Part shown: positions 1 to 7,284 of the stretch, in pieces
Numbering within the stretch: the stretch's first letter is position 1
Layout of the letters: every line of letters begins with the position of its first letter
Origin: Bog-793 sp963803025
Lineage (GTDB): Bacteria; Actinomycetota; Acidimicrobiia; Acidimicrobiales; Bog-793
DNA: 64,000 nucleotides
Assembly: GCA_963803025.1 (NCBI GenBank)
Contig: CAWDKZ010000007.1
Coordinates: 1-64,000, forward strand
Direction: 5' to 3'
Notes under the pieces: generated by a model
The model's input: only the letters and a program-made list of their open reading frames with translations
The model's database searches: none
What the model was told of the DNA's origin: nothing
Made by a program: the position numbers and the translations under genes

Positions 1-8
1 GGCGGGCC

Positions 9-370
9 ATGGCCCTGTCGTTCCTCTACCGTCTGGCACGTAGCGCCTTCAGTCCACGTACACGTCCACCGGATGGAGGCCCTTGCGAAGGACATGGAGA
101 TCCTGGTCTTGCGTCACCAGCTCTCGGTCCTCGGGCGCCAGGTCGGACGGCCGAGACTCACTTGGTCCGACCGCGCCCTTATCGCGTTGTTCTCACATCT
201 CGTCCCGCACGAGCGCTGGTCTTGCTTCCTCGTCACGCCGTCAACGATCCTCGAGTGGCACCGACGACTCGTTCGGAGGCGCTGGACCTATCCGAGCTGC
301 AAGCCCGGGCGTCCACCGCTGCCGGCCGAGACAGTGAGCTCGTAGTTCGCCTCGCGAGGGAGAATCCCCG
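9..370 (+). pseudogene. Truncated IS transposase N-terminus (left copy)
   Basis: This is the N-terminal part of an actinobacterial integrase-core (rve) type transposase, recognised by the motif VLRHQLSVLGRQVGRPRLTW and by the downstream RLARENPR. Two frameshifts are visible against the right-hand copy: one between the MALSFLYRLAR start and the EALAKDMEILVL segment, and a one-base loss near 331. The coding sequence is cut immediately after RENPR, where the RIT-type end begins at about 371. The catalytic DDE domain is absent. It is a remnant that served as target for the older RIT. Confidence 0.75.
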
Positions 371-476
371 TTATGTAGAGCCGGAAATTATGTGGAGCTG
401 AGCGGCGACTGACATCGGCGTGTGTGGTTGACCTGGTGCAACGCCATGTGAGTCCGGAAATCAGCTCCACATAACT
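371..476. other. RIT-type terminal region with paired TTATGTGGA sites
   Basis: This non-coding stretch lies between the transposase remnant and the end of the older ritC. It carries TTATGTGGA at 388-396 and its inverse TCCACATAA at 466-474, about 70 bp apart, plus a variant TTATGTAGA at 371. The same arrangement occurs inverted at 6581-6589 and 6659-6667. The 9-mer also occurs at the ends of the central RIT (1807-1815 and 5238-5246). By inference these are recombinase recognition sites at the end of the older element. Confidence 0.6.
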
Positions 477-483
477 TTTGCGC

Positions 484-1495
484 TCAGAGGTCGTCGAGCC
501 ACTGGATGATGTCCTTGTTGGTGTGCCAGCGGCCGTCATCGGTGGGGACCGCAACGGGTCCAGGGCAGCGTTCGATTGCCTTTCGCTTCATGGCCATGTC
601 GATCTCGATGTACTGGCTCGTGGTGGTGATGCTGACGTGCCCGAGCCACGACCTGATGACGTTGAGCTCGACGCCAGCTTGAAAAGTGCATAGCGGCCGT
701 GTGGCGGAGAGTGTGGGGGCTGACGCACTTCGACGCGAGAGAAGGCTCGTGCTCCGCAGCGATGGCGACGTTGCGTTCCAGGATCACCCCCACGCCGTAG
801 CGGGTGATGCGTCCGCCATGAGCGTTGAGGAACACTGGCGTGTCGGGATCGGCCCGGTCCGGGCGCTGGTCGAGGTAGGCGCGTAGCACGTCCGCGGTCT
901 CTGTCCACAGTGGGCAGAGACGCTCCTTGCGTCCTTTCCCCGCTATCCGCACCTGGGTGGGTGGCTCGAGTCGCAGGTCCTTGACGTCGATCCCGACGAC
1001 CTCCGAGGCACGGGCCCCCGTGTTGTACATGAGCGTAAGCAGGGCTCGGTCGCGAACGCCGAGACGCTGCGTTGGCGGTGGAGCCGCAAGAAGCGCCTTT
1101 GTTTCAGCCTGGTCGAGATAGGTCATAGAGGTTGACGACGTCTTCTTGATGGGGATGTCCAGCACCCGGCGGCAGAGTTCGGCGTGGGAGGGGTCTCGAT
1201 CGGCTACGTAGGCGAAGAAGCGGTGGATAGCGACCAGCCGGCAGTTCCGGGTCGCCGCGGAGTTCTTGCGTTCCGTCTCAAGGTGGTCCAAGAAGGCCAG
1301 GACGGTGTCCGGCCCGAGATCGCTCAGCTGTAGCCGGATCACCTGGCGGCCATGGCGGCGAGCCGCGAAGCGCAGGAAGAGCTTCATCGCGTCGCGATAG
1401 GCGAAGACCGTGTTCTGGCTGACGTCGCGTTGTGCGGCGAGGTAGTTCTCGAAGAACCCCCGGAGCAAGGTTGCAAGCGTGGTCGGCGCGCTCAT
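484..1495 (-). pseudogene. Frameshifted RitC-type tyrosine recombinase (older RIT, left copy)
   Basis: This is the mirror copy of the gene at 5558-6571. It keeps the SAM-like core-binding domain and the first catalytic Arg (NTGARASE), and reads through the HTLRHT box. A 2-nt deletion near 673, relative to the right copy, then changes frame just after AAMH. The LGH box and the catalytic Tyr (SQYIEID in the intact copy) are lost, so the product cannot be an active recombinase. The start is an ATG overlapping the stop of the upstream ritB tail (ATGA), as in the intact copy. Confidence 0.85.
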
Positions 1496-1706
1496 GGCCG
1501 GCCTCCGACACGGGGAAGGATCTCCTCGGCGAATGTATGAAAGCGCGCGCTCGCCTCGTCGAGAAGCGCGGTCGTGACAGACAGGTAGACCTCGGTGTCG
1601 GCGACACAGGCGTGGCCGAGGTACGTGCTCAACAACGGGAGGCGTGCCATCACGTCCTCGCCGTCCCGATACCACTGCAAGAGCCGGGTGACAGCGAAGC
1701 TGTGCC
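1492..1706 (-). pseudogene. C-terminal fragment of RitB-type recombinase (older RIT, left copy)
   Basis: About 71 codons remain, beginning at the box II segment RHSFAVTRLL and running through LSTYLGHACV to the catalytic region TEVYLSV. They align well with the C-terminus of the intact RitB at 3226-4182 (RHGFAV, CYMGHAD, TQYYLRL). The gene is truncated at the palindrome 1707-1730. It overlaps the following ritC by ATGA, the same coupling as in the central trio. Confidence 0.75.
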
Positions 1707-1730
1707 GGTTATGTGGAATTCCACATAACC
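1707..1730. repeat. 24-bp perfect palindrome at RIT junction
   Basis: The half-site GGTTATGTGGAA is followed by its exact reverse complement, so two TTATGTGGA motifs meet head to head. It lies exactly where the older ritB tail is cut off and the central RIT terminal repeat begins. At the other junction (5325-5344) the corresponding palindrome reads TTATGCGGAATTCCGCATAA. These are probably abutting element ends or recombination sites. Confidence 0.8.
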
Positions 1731-1736
1731 GCCATT

Positions 1737-1859
1737 AGGTGGACGGCGGGATTATGTTCCCTGTCGGGTGTTCCGCCTGGTGGGGGCCGTGCCCGCGCTT
1801 GTTTTGTCCACATAATCCTGGCGATCTGGATCAACGCGCCAACGAGTCGAGCCAGCCGA
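1737..1859. repeat. RIT left terminal inverted repeat
   Basis: This 123-bp segment is reverse-complementary to 5194-5316 with no mismatch found by eye. It contains TCCACATAA at 1807-1815 and a variant ATTATGTTCC near 1752. Its inner end mirrors the last codons of ritC, although no ritC is here, so the repeat was probably generated from the ritC-side end. Confidence 0.85.
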
Positions 1860-1914
1860 GGGACGCCGTGGGCGGGCTGTCAACGACGTCGGGTGTAGTC
1901 CGTCTCGGCGAAGA

Positions 1915-1957
1915 ATCGCCTCGTCCGTTCATTCCACTACCGAATGGAAGAGGCGAT
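1915..1957 (+). promoter_or_regulatory. Nested inverted repeat over the ritA start
   Basis: The outer arms are ATCGCCTC (1915-1922) and GAGGCGAT (1950-1957). The inner arms are CATTC (1930-1934) and GAATG (1942-1946). The ritA ATG at 1944 lies inside the inner arm. As RNA this could hide the start codon; as DNA it could be a binding site. Role inferred. Confidence 0.45.
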
Positions 1958-3233
1958 CCTCATGGGAGAGACAGATGTCCAGGCTGCTGCCGGCCATGTC
2001 GCGGCGGCGCTGCGCGAGGCCGGGAGGGCCGAAGCGACGGTGTGGCGCCAACAGGTCGTGTTGGAGCGCTTCGCCACCTTCTTGGCCGGACGCGGCCTGG
2101 ACGCGGCGAGCGAGCAGGTGTGCGTCGATTTCATAGCGAAGCAGACCGGGGTCAGGCTGGGGTCATTACGCGAACCGGTCAAGGACAGGGCCGTCCAGGC
2201 GGTGCGCAGGCCGGTGGTGTTGATGGCCGACGCGCTGGCCGGGCGTTCCCTCGACGTCGACCGGACGGTGTTACCTGCCAAGGACGCCTGTCCCGCGGCG
2301 TTCCGCTCGCTCAGAGACGACTACCTCTCCTGGTGCCGCCGGCGCGCCAACGCCGAGGCGACAGTCGTCGCTAAAGACAAGACGGCCAGCCGCTTCTTGG
2401 CCTACCTGGAGGACGTGGGCACCGCCGACATAGCCGAGCTCGGTGTACAGGACTTGTCGGGCTTCCTTCTTCGCCAAGGCCACCTGAGGCGAAAGACGAT
2501 CGCGTCGGTGAGGTCATGTCTGGCAGACTTCCTGGCCTTTCTGGCGACAACGGGTCGGACACCGCGCAACCTGGCGGATCGGCTGCCGCCGCACAAGTAC
2601 GTCCGCCACGAGTCCGAGCCGCATCTGTGGAGCGCAGACGAGGTCCGCCGGCTGCTGGGTGCGATCGATCGTTGCTCCGCTACTGGCAAACGCGACTACG
2701 CGATGATCCTGGCGACCGCCCGTCTGGGCCTGCGGATCTCGGACCTGCGCCAACTAACCCTGGGTGACTTCGACTGGCGGACGAAGATGATCACGCTGGT
2801 CCAGCACAAGACCGGTCGGCCGTTGAACCTGCCGTTGCTCGACGACGTCGGTTGGGCTGTCATCGACTACATCGGACACGGCCGCCCCGAAACGTCCTGC
2901 AACAAGGTGTTCGTCAAGCACCGCCACCCCTTCGACACCTTCGGGTCCGCTTCGTCGGTCGCCTCGCGTCTGTCGAGGCACGCGGCGCGCGCCGGGATCG
3001 AGTTCTCGCCGGACAAGGTCTGCGGGATGCACTCGCTTCGCGGTGCGCTGGCCGTCGCCATGATCGCCAATAACACGCCGATACCGGTGGTCTCGGCCGT
3101 GTTGGGGCACGCCTCCAGCGACACGACCCAGGCCTACTACCTGCGCTTCGACGTCGAAAGACTGCGGCGTTGCGCGCTCGACATCGAAGACATCATCGAA
3201 AAGGCACCTTGGGGCGGTGGGCGCAATGCCTGA
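1944..3233 (+). CDS. RIT tyrosine recombinase RitA
   Basis: This tyrosine site-specific recombinase has 429 residues and is the first of the trio. It has an N-terminal SAM-like core-binding region (residues about 1-210) and a C-terminal catalytic domain. Visible catalytic features are the first Arg in RLGLRISDLR, the Lys of HKTGR, the box II HSLRGALAV with the second Arg, LGHASSDTT, and the nucleophile region QAYYLRFD. Two starts are possible, ATG 1944 or ATG 1962; the first lies within a hairpin. It overlaps the next gene by 8 bp. RIT recombinases are thought to act together to move the element, and the separate roles of A, B and C are not established. Confidence 0.85.
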   Translation: MEEAILMGETDVQAAAGHVAAALREAGRAEATVWRQQVVLERFATFLAGRGLDAASEQVCVDFIAKQTGVRLGSLREPVKDRAVQAVRRPVVLMADALAGRSLDVDRTVLPAKDACPAAFRSLRDDYLSWCRRRANAEATVVAKDKTASRFLAYLEDVGTADIAELGVQDLSGFLLRQGHLRRKTIASVRSCLADFLAFLATTGRTPRNLADRLPPHKYVRHESEPHLWSADEVRRLLGAIDRCSATGKRDYAMILATARLGLRISDLRQLTLGDFDWRTKMITLVQHKTGRPLNLPLLDDVGWAVIDYIGHGRPETSCNKVFVKHRHPFDTFGSASSVASRLSRHAARAGIEFSPDKVCGMHSLRGALAVAMIANNTPIPVVSAVLGHASSDTTQAYYLRFDVERLRRCALDIEDIIEKAPWGGGRNA

Positions 3234-4182
3234 GACGACGCTGCCGGCCCTCATCGCAGACCTGGTCGCCTCGCGCCGCGCCGGCGGGTACAGGTTCAAG
3301 GTCCAAGAACGGGTCCTCGCTCAGTTCGGCGACTACTTCAGGCGGGAGGGCTACCCGGACGGGTCGATCACCAAAGAAGCGGTCGACGGCTTCCTCTACG
3401 GCCGCCACCTGCGGTCCTCCACGATCAGGCGCAACGAGGTGGTGCTGCGCCAACTCGTCGAGCACGCCCAAGCCTTCGGCTGGCACGCCTACACGCCGGT
3501 CTCGACGACTCGGCTCCGTGTCCGTCACCAGCCGCCCTATGTGCTGAGCGACGAGGAGGTGTGCCGCTTGTTCGCCGCGATCGACTTCCAGGCCATGTCC
3601 TCGTACTCGAACAAGGCGTTGGTCGATCCGGTTCTTTTCAGGGTGTTGTACGGAGCCGGGCTGAGGGTCTCGGAGGCACTCAACCTGACTCTTGCCGACG
3701 TGGACACGAGCGCCGCGACGCTGCGGATCCGTGACTCGAAGAACGGAGAGGGCAGGACCGTCCCAATCACCGGTCGGCTCGCTGCGACCCTCGACACCTA
3801 CATAGCGGCCGCGCACCCCGCCCGCGAGAGCAGCGACCACGTGTTCTACAGCGTCGCCGCGGGCAGGCCGATCAACCAGGCGACCATATACATGCGGTTT
3901 CGCGGCTATCTGGCCAACGCCGGCATCCCCCACTTCACGGGCGGTCCCCACCCCCACTCGCTGCGCCACGGCTTCGCCGTCGTCAACCTGAGGAGATGGG
4001 CCGAGCAAGGAGCGGACCTGGCCGTGATGCTGCCCTACCTGGCGTGCTACATGGGCCACGCCGACCTTCGCGGCACCCAGTACTACCTGAGGCTGACCGC
4101 TGACGCCTATCCCGACGTGATAGCCAAAGCCCAGATCCGCTTCGGCTACACCATCCCCGCACCGGCCGAGGACAAGCCGTGA
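3226..4182 (+). CDS. RIT tyrosine recombinase RitB
   Basis: This is the second recombinase of the trio, 318 residues from ATG 3226 (an upstream in-frame GTG at 3217 is the alternative). The N-terminal half resembles a phage-integrase SAM-like domain. The catalytic domain shows YGAGLRVSEAL (first Arg), SLRHGFAVVNL after a His (box II HxxR), CYMGHADLRGT and the tyrosine region TQYYLRLT. Its start overlaps the ritA stop, and its stop overlaps the ritC start (GTGA), so the three are translationally coupled. The catalytic residues appear complete. Confidence 0.85.
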   Translation: MPETTLPALIADLVASRRAGGYRFKVQERVLAQFGDYFRREGYPDGSITKEAVDGFLYGRHLRSSTIRRNEVVLRQLVEHAQAFGWHAYTPVSTTRLRVRHQPPYVLSDEEVCRLFAAIDFQAMSSYSNKALVDPVLFRVLYGAGLRVSEALNLTLADVDTSAATLRIRDSKNGEGRTVPITGRLAATLDTYIAAAHPARESSDHVFYSVAAGRPINQATIYMRFRGYLANAGIPHFTGGPHPHSLRHGFAVVNLRRWAEQGADLAVMLPYLACYMGHADLRGTQYYLRLTADAYPDVIAKAQIRFGYTIPAPAEDKP

Positions 4183-5222
4183 GCGGGCGGACCACGCAGT
4201 CACCGGATCTCGCCGGGCGCTGGCTGGCGAAGTTCTTCACCGAGTATCTGGCCAAGGAACGTGCAGTCTCACCGAGGACCGTGGCCTCTTATCGCGACGC
4301 GATGAAGCTTTTGCTCACCTGGTTCAAAGATGCTCAGCACATCGCGCCCGAGAGGCTGCGCCTTGCCGACATCGACCGGCCCCGGGTCCTGCAGTTCCTG
4401 GACTGGTTGGAGGCCGAGCGGAACTGCTCGCCGGCCACCCGCAACCAGCGGCTCGCGGTGATCAAGTCGTTCTGCCGCTACACCGCCACCGAGCAACCCG
4501 ATCGGCTCGACGAGGTCACTCAAGTCCTCGCGATTCGCCAGAAGAAGACCGCGGCACCAGAGCTCGGGTACTTGAGTGGGGACGAGGTGAAGGCGCTACT
4601 CGCCCAACCCGGCGCGGCCGGCACACGTGCTGTCAGGGACACCGCCGTGCTCGCCTTGGGCTACGACACCGCCGCACGAGTCCAGGAGCTCTGCGACCTC
4701 GACGTCGCGGACGTTCGACGCTGCAACCCGATGACGGTGACGCTCCGCGGGAAGGGGTCCAAGACTCGATACGTCCCTGTGATGGAGCCGACCGCCCGAC
4801 TAATCGCCGACTACCTGGAGCACCGCGACCCACACCGGGGCCTCGGCACCGATGCGGACCCGCTGTTCTGTGGACCGAACCACTCCAGGTTGACCCGCTC
4901 CGGGGTCGCCAAGCTCTTGGCCCGCCACGTGCAGGCCGTCCGGGCGCGCGACCCCGCCTGGGCTCCGGGCCTGCAGGTCACACCCCACACGCTCCGGCGC
5001 ACCAGGGCCATGCACCTGATCCAAGCCGGCGTCAACTTGATCTACATCCGCGACCTGCTCGGCCACGCCGACGTGTCCACCACCGAGATCTACGCCCGCG
5101 CGGACGCGGAGGCCAAACGCAAAGCGATCGAGCGAGCCTACGAGCCACTCACCCCGGACGTCTTGCCGGACTGGACCCTGGACGCGTCCTTGATCGGCTG
5201 GCTCGACTCGTTGGCGCGTTGA
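4179..5222 (+). CDS. RIT tyrosine recombinase RitC
   Basis: This is the third recombinase, 347 residues, starting at GTG 4179 that overlaps the ritB stop. It has an N-terminal SAM-like domain with the RAVSPRTVASYRDAMK segment typical of XerC/D relatives. The catalytic domain shows YDTAARVQELCDL (Arg), GKGSKTRYVPV (Lys), HTLRRTRAMHL (HxxR), LLGHADVSTTEIY (His, Tyr). The final codons lie inside the right terminal repeat. It is related to, but clearly different from, the older RitC at 5558-6571. Confidence 0.85.
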   Translation: MSGRTTQSPDLAGRWLAKFFTEYLAKERAVSPRTVASYRDAMKLLLTWFKDAQHIAPERLRLADIDRPRVLQFLDWLEAERNCSPATRNQRLAVIKSFCRYTATEQPDRLDEVTQVLAIRQKKTAAPELGYLSGDEVKALLAQPGAAGTRAVRDTAVLALGYDTAARVQELCDLDVADVRRCNPMTVTLRGKGSKTRYVPVMEPTARLIADYLEHRDPHRGLGTDADPLFCGPNHSRLTRSGVAKLLARHVQAVRARDPAWAPGLQVTPHTLRRTRAMHLIQAGVNLIYIRDLLGHADVSTTEIYARADAEAKRKAIERAYEPLTPDVLPDWTLDASLIGWLDSLAR

Positions 5223-5324
5223 TCCAGATCGCCAGGATTATGTGGACAAAACAAGCGCGGGCACGGCCCCCACCAGGCGGAACACCCGACAGGGAACATA
5301 ATCCCGCCGTCCACCTAATGCCTC

Positions 5325-5344
5325 TTATGCGGAATTCCGCATAA
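5325..5344. repeat. 20-bp palindrome at right RIT junction
   Basis: This perfect palindrome with half-site TTATGCGGAA occupies the same place as 1707-1730. It differs by G to C changes inside the half-site (TTATGTGGA to TTATGCGGA), and its flanking bases differ too. The two junctions therefore arose or diverged independently. Confidence 0.75.
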
Positions 5345-5345
5345 C

Positions 5346-5561
5346 CGCCACACCTTCGCTGTCACCCGGCTCTTGCAGTGGTATCGGGACGGCGAGGACG
5401 TGATGGCACGCCTCCCGTTGTTGAGCACGTACCTCGGCCACGCCTGTGTCGCCGACACCGAGGTCTACCTGTCTGTCACGACCGCGCTTCTCGACGAGGC
5501 GAGCGCGCGCTTTCATACATTCGCCGAGGAGATCCTTCCCCGTGTCGGAGGCCGGCCATGA
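5346..5561 (+). pseudogene. C-terminal fragment of RitB-type recombinase (older RIT, right copy)
   Basis: Seventy-one residues remain, from RHTFAVTRLL through STYLGHACVADTEVYLSV to the stop that overlaps the next ATG. It matches the end of RitB, including the LGH box and the catalytic-tyrosine region, but lacks the DNA-binding domain and first catalytic Arg. It is cut at the palindrome 5325-5344. Confidence 0.75.
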
Positions 5562-6571
5562 GCGCGCCGACCACGCTTGCAACCTTGCTCCGGGGGTTCT
5601 TCGAGAACTACCTCGCCGCACAACGCGACGTCAGCCAGAACACGGTCTTCGCCTATCGCGACGCGATGAAGCTCTTCCTGCGCTTCGCGGCTCGCCGCCA
5701 TGGCCGCCAGGTGATCCGGCTACAGCTGAGCGATCTCGGGCCGGACACCGTCCTGGCCTTCTTGGACCACCTTGAGACGGAACGCAAGAACTGCGCGGCG
5801 ACCCGGAACTGCCGGCTGGTCGCTATCCACCGCTTCTTCGCCTACGTAGCCGATCGAGACCCCTCCCACGCCGAACTCTGCCGCCGGGTGCTGGACATCC
5901 CCATCAAGAAGACGTCGTCAACCTCTATGACCTATCTCGACCAGGCTGAAACAAAGGCGCTTCTTGCGGCTCCACCGCCAACGCAGCGTCTCGGCGTTCG
6001 CGACCGAGCCCTGCTTACGCTCATGTACAACACGGGGGCCCGTGCCTCGGAGGTCGTCGGGATCGACGTCAAGGACCTGCGACTCGAGCCACCCACCCAG
6101 GTGCGGATAGCGGGGAAAGGACGCAAGGAGCGTCTCTGCCCACTGTGGACAGAGACCGCGGACGTGCTACGCGCCTACCTCGACCAGCGCCCGGACCGGG
6201 CCGATCCCGACACGCCAGTGTTCCTCAACGCTCATGGCGGACGCATCACCCGCTACGGCGTGGGGGTGATCCTGCAACGCAACGTCGCCATCGCTGCGGA
6301 GCACGAGCCTTCTCTCGCGTCGAAGTGCGTCAGCCCCCACACTCTCCGCCACACGGCCGCTATGCACTTGCTTCAAGCTGGCGTCGAGCTCAACGTCATC
6401 AGGTCGTGGCTCGGGCACGTCAGCATCACCACCACGAGCCAGTACATCGAGATCGACATGGCCATGAAGCGAAAGGCAATCGAACGCTGCCCTGGACCCG
6501 TTGCGGTCCCCGCCGATGACGGCCGCTGGCACACCAACAAGGACATCATCCAGTGGCTCGACGACCTCTGA
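5558..6571 (+). CDS. RitC-type tyrosine recombinase (older RIT, intact)
   Basis: This tyrosine recombinase has 337 residues from the ATG at 5558, which overlaps the stop of the ritB tail. The catalytic set is complete: YNTGARASEVV (Arg), GKGRKERLCPL (Lys), HTLRHTAAMHL (HxxR), SWLGHVSITTTSQYIEID (His, Tyr). It is the survivor of an older RIT; its A gene and most of its B gene are gone. It may still act on TTATGTGGA-type ends. A broken mirror copy lies at 484-1495. Confidence 0.85.
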   Translation: MSAPTTLATLLRGFFENYLAAQRDVSQNTVFAYRDAMKLFLRFAARRHGRQVIRLQLSDLGPDTVLAFLDHLETERKNCAATRNCRLVAIHRFFAYVADRDPSHAELCRRVLDIPIKKTSSTSMTYLDQAETKALLAAPPPTQRLGVRDRALLTLMYNTGARASEVVGIDVKDLRLEPPTQVRIAGKGRKERLCPLWTETADVLRAYLDQRPDRADPDTPVFLNAHGGRITRYGVGVILQRNVAIAAEHEPSLASKCVSPHTLRHTAAMHLLQAGVELNVIRSWLGHVSITTTSQYIEIDMAMKRKAIERCPGPVAVPADDGRWHTNKDIIQWLDDL

Positions 6572-6689
6572 GCGCAAAAGTTATGTGGAGCTGATTTCCG
6601 GACTCACATGGCGTTGCACCAGGTCAACCACACACGCCGATGTCAGTCGCCGCTCAGCTCCACATAATTTCCGGCTCTACATAACGGGG

Positions 6690-7045
6690 GTTCTCCCTCG
6701 CGAGGCGAACTACGAGCTCGACTGTCTCGGCCGGCAGCGGTGGACGCCCGGGCTTGCAGCTCGGATAGGTCCAGCGCCTCCGAACGAGTCGTCGGTGCCA
6801 CTCGAGGATCGTCGACGGCGTGACGAGGAAGCAAGACCAGCGCTCCGCGGGACGAGATGTGAGAACAACACGATGAGGGCGCGGTCGGACCAAGTGAGTC
6901 TCGGCCGTCCGACCTGGCGCCCGAGGACCGAGAGCTGGTGACGCAAGACCAGGATCTCCATGTCCTTCGCAAGGGCCTCCATCCGGTGGACGCGGACCAA
7001 CTCGAAGGCGCGACGCGCCAGACGGTAGAGGAACGACAGGGCCAT
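6690..7045 (-). pseudogene. Truncated IS transposase N-terminus (right copy)
   Basis: This is a mirror of 9-370. It starts MALSFLYRLARRAFELV, followed by RMEALAKDMEILVLRHQLSV, with a frameshift at LVPRSAG where the left copy keeps LVPHERWSCF. It ends at RENPR, where the RIT-type end begins. Each copy has its own frameshifts, so both have decayed independently. No catalytic domain remains. Confidence 0.7.
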
Positions 7046-7053
7046 GGCCCGCC

Positions 7054-7284
7054 ATCCTGGCTGCCGCGTCTTGGCAGGTCAAGCCCGGCAGGGAGTACTT
7101 GCACCCTTCAGGGCCGACCACCTGGTCCGCATCCAAGATGAGGCCCGCCGCGTCGTCGACGACGCCCTCGGTGGGGCCTCCAGTCCAACCCCTGGCTCGC
7201 CGGACCTGTCTGGCCCGGCGATCGAGCGGCACGACTAGCGCTGTCGCCTAGCTGCGCCGACCAGCGGCAGCACCGCGGGTTGGC
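7054..7284. other. Non-coding spacer
   Basis: This is the unique sequence beyond the visible inverted repeat and before the stop of the phosphorylase. I see no supported gene; the weak reverse-strand frame that runs into the transposase remnant has no recognisable domain. Confidence 0.5.

Larger units (their letters stand above)
1..1859. repeat. Left arm of giant inverted repeat
   Basis: This arm is the reverse complement of 5194-7053, apart from scattered substitutions and small indels. It contains, in order, an IS transposase fragment, a terminal region of an older RIT element, a broken ritC, a ritB tail and the 123-bp terminal repeat of the central RIT. The arm continues to the window edge, so its true outer end is not visible. 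The arms are not identical: the left ritC has a 2-nt deletion, one codon differs (Ser for Cys in the ERKN-AATRN stretch), and the palindrome at the inner junction differs. This argues against a simple assembly fold-back. Confidence 0.9.
1731..5322. mobile_element. Central RIT (recombinase-in-trio) element
   Basis: Three overlapping tyrosine recombinase genes on the plus strand are bounded by inverted repeats that look perfect by eye over about 123 bp (1737-1859 against 5194-5316). The right repeat includes the last codons of the third recombinase, a compact arrangement. Three consecutive recombinases of about 430, 320 and 350 residues are the defining structure of RIT elements. The exact outer termini are uncertain; I place them at the palindromes near 1730 and 5323. 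All three genes look intact, so the element could be functional. Confidence 0.85.
5194..7053. repeat. Right arm of giant inverted repeat
   Basis: This is the reverse complement of 1-1859. It holds the RIT right terminal repeat (5194-5316), a palindrome (5325-5344), the older ritB tail, an intact older ritC, the RIT-type end region and an IS transposase remnant. Compared with the left arm, its ritC reading frame is whole. Confidence 0.9.

Noticed and set aside
1..7053. Inverted repeat as pure assembly artefact
   Set aside because: The arms differ by point changes, a 2-nt deletion and distinct junction palindromes, so they are not the same DNA read twice; still worth a read-level check.
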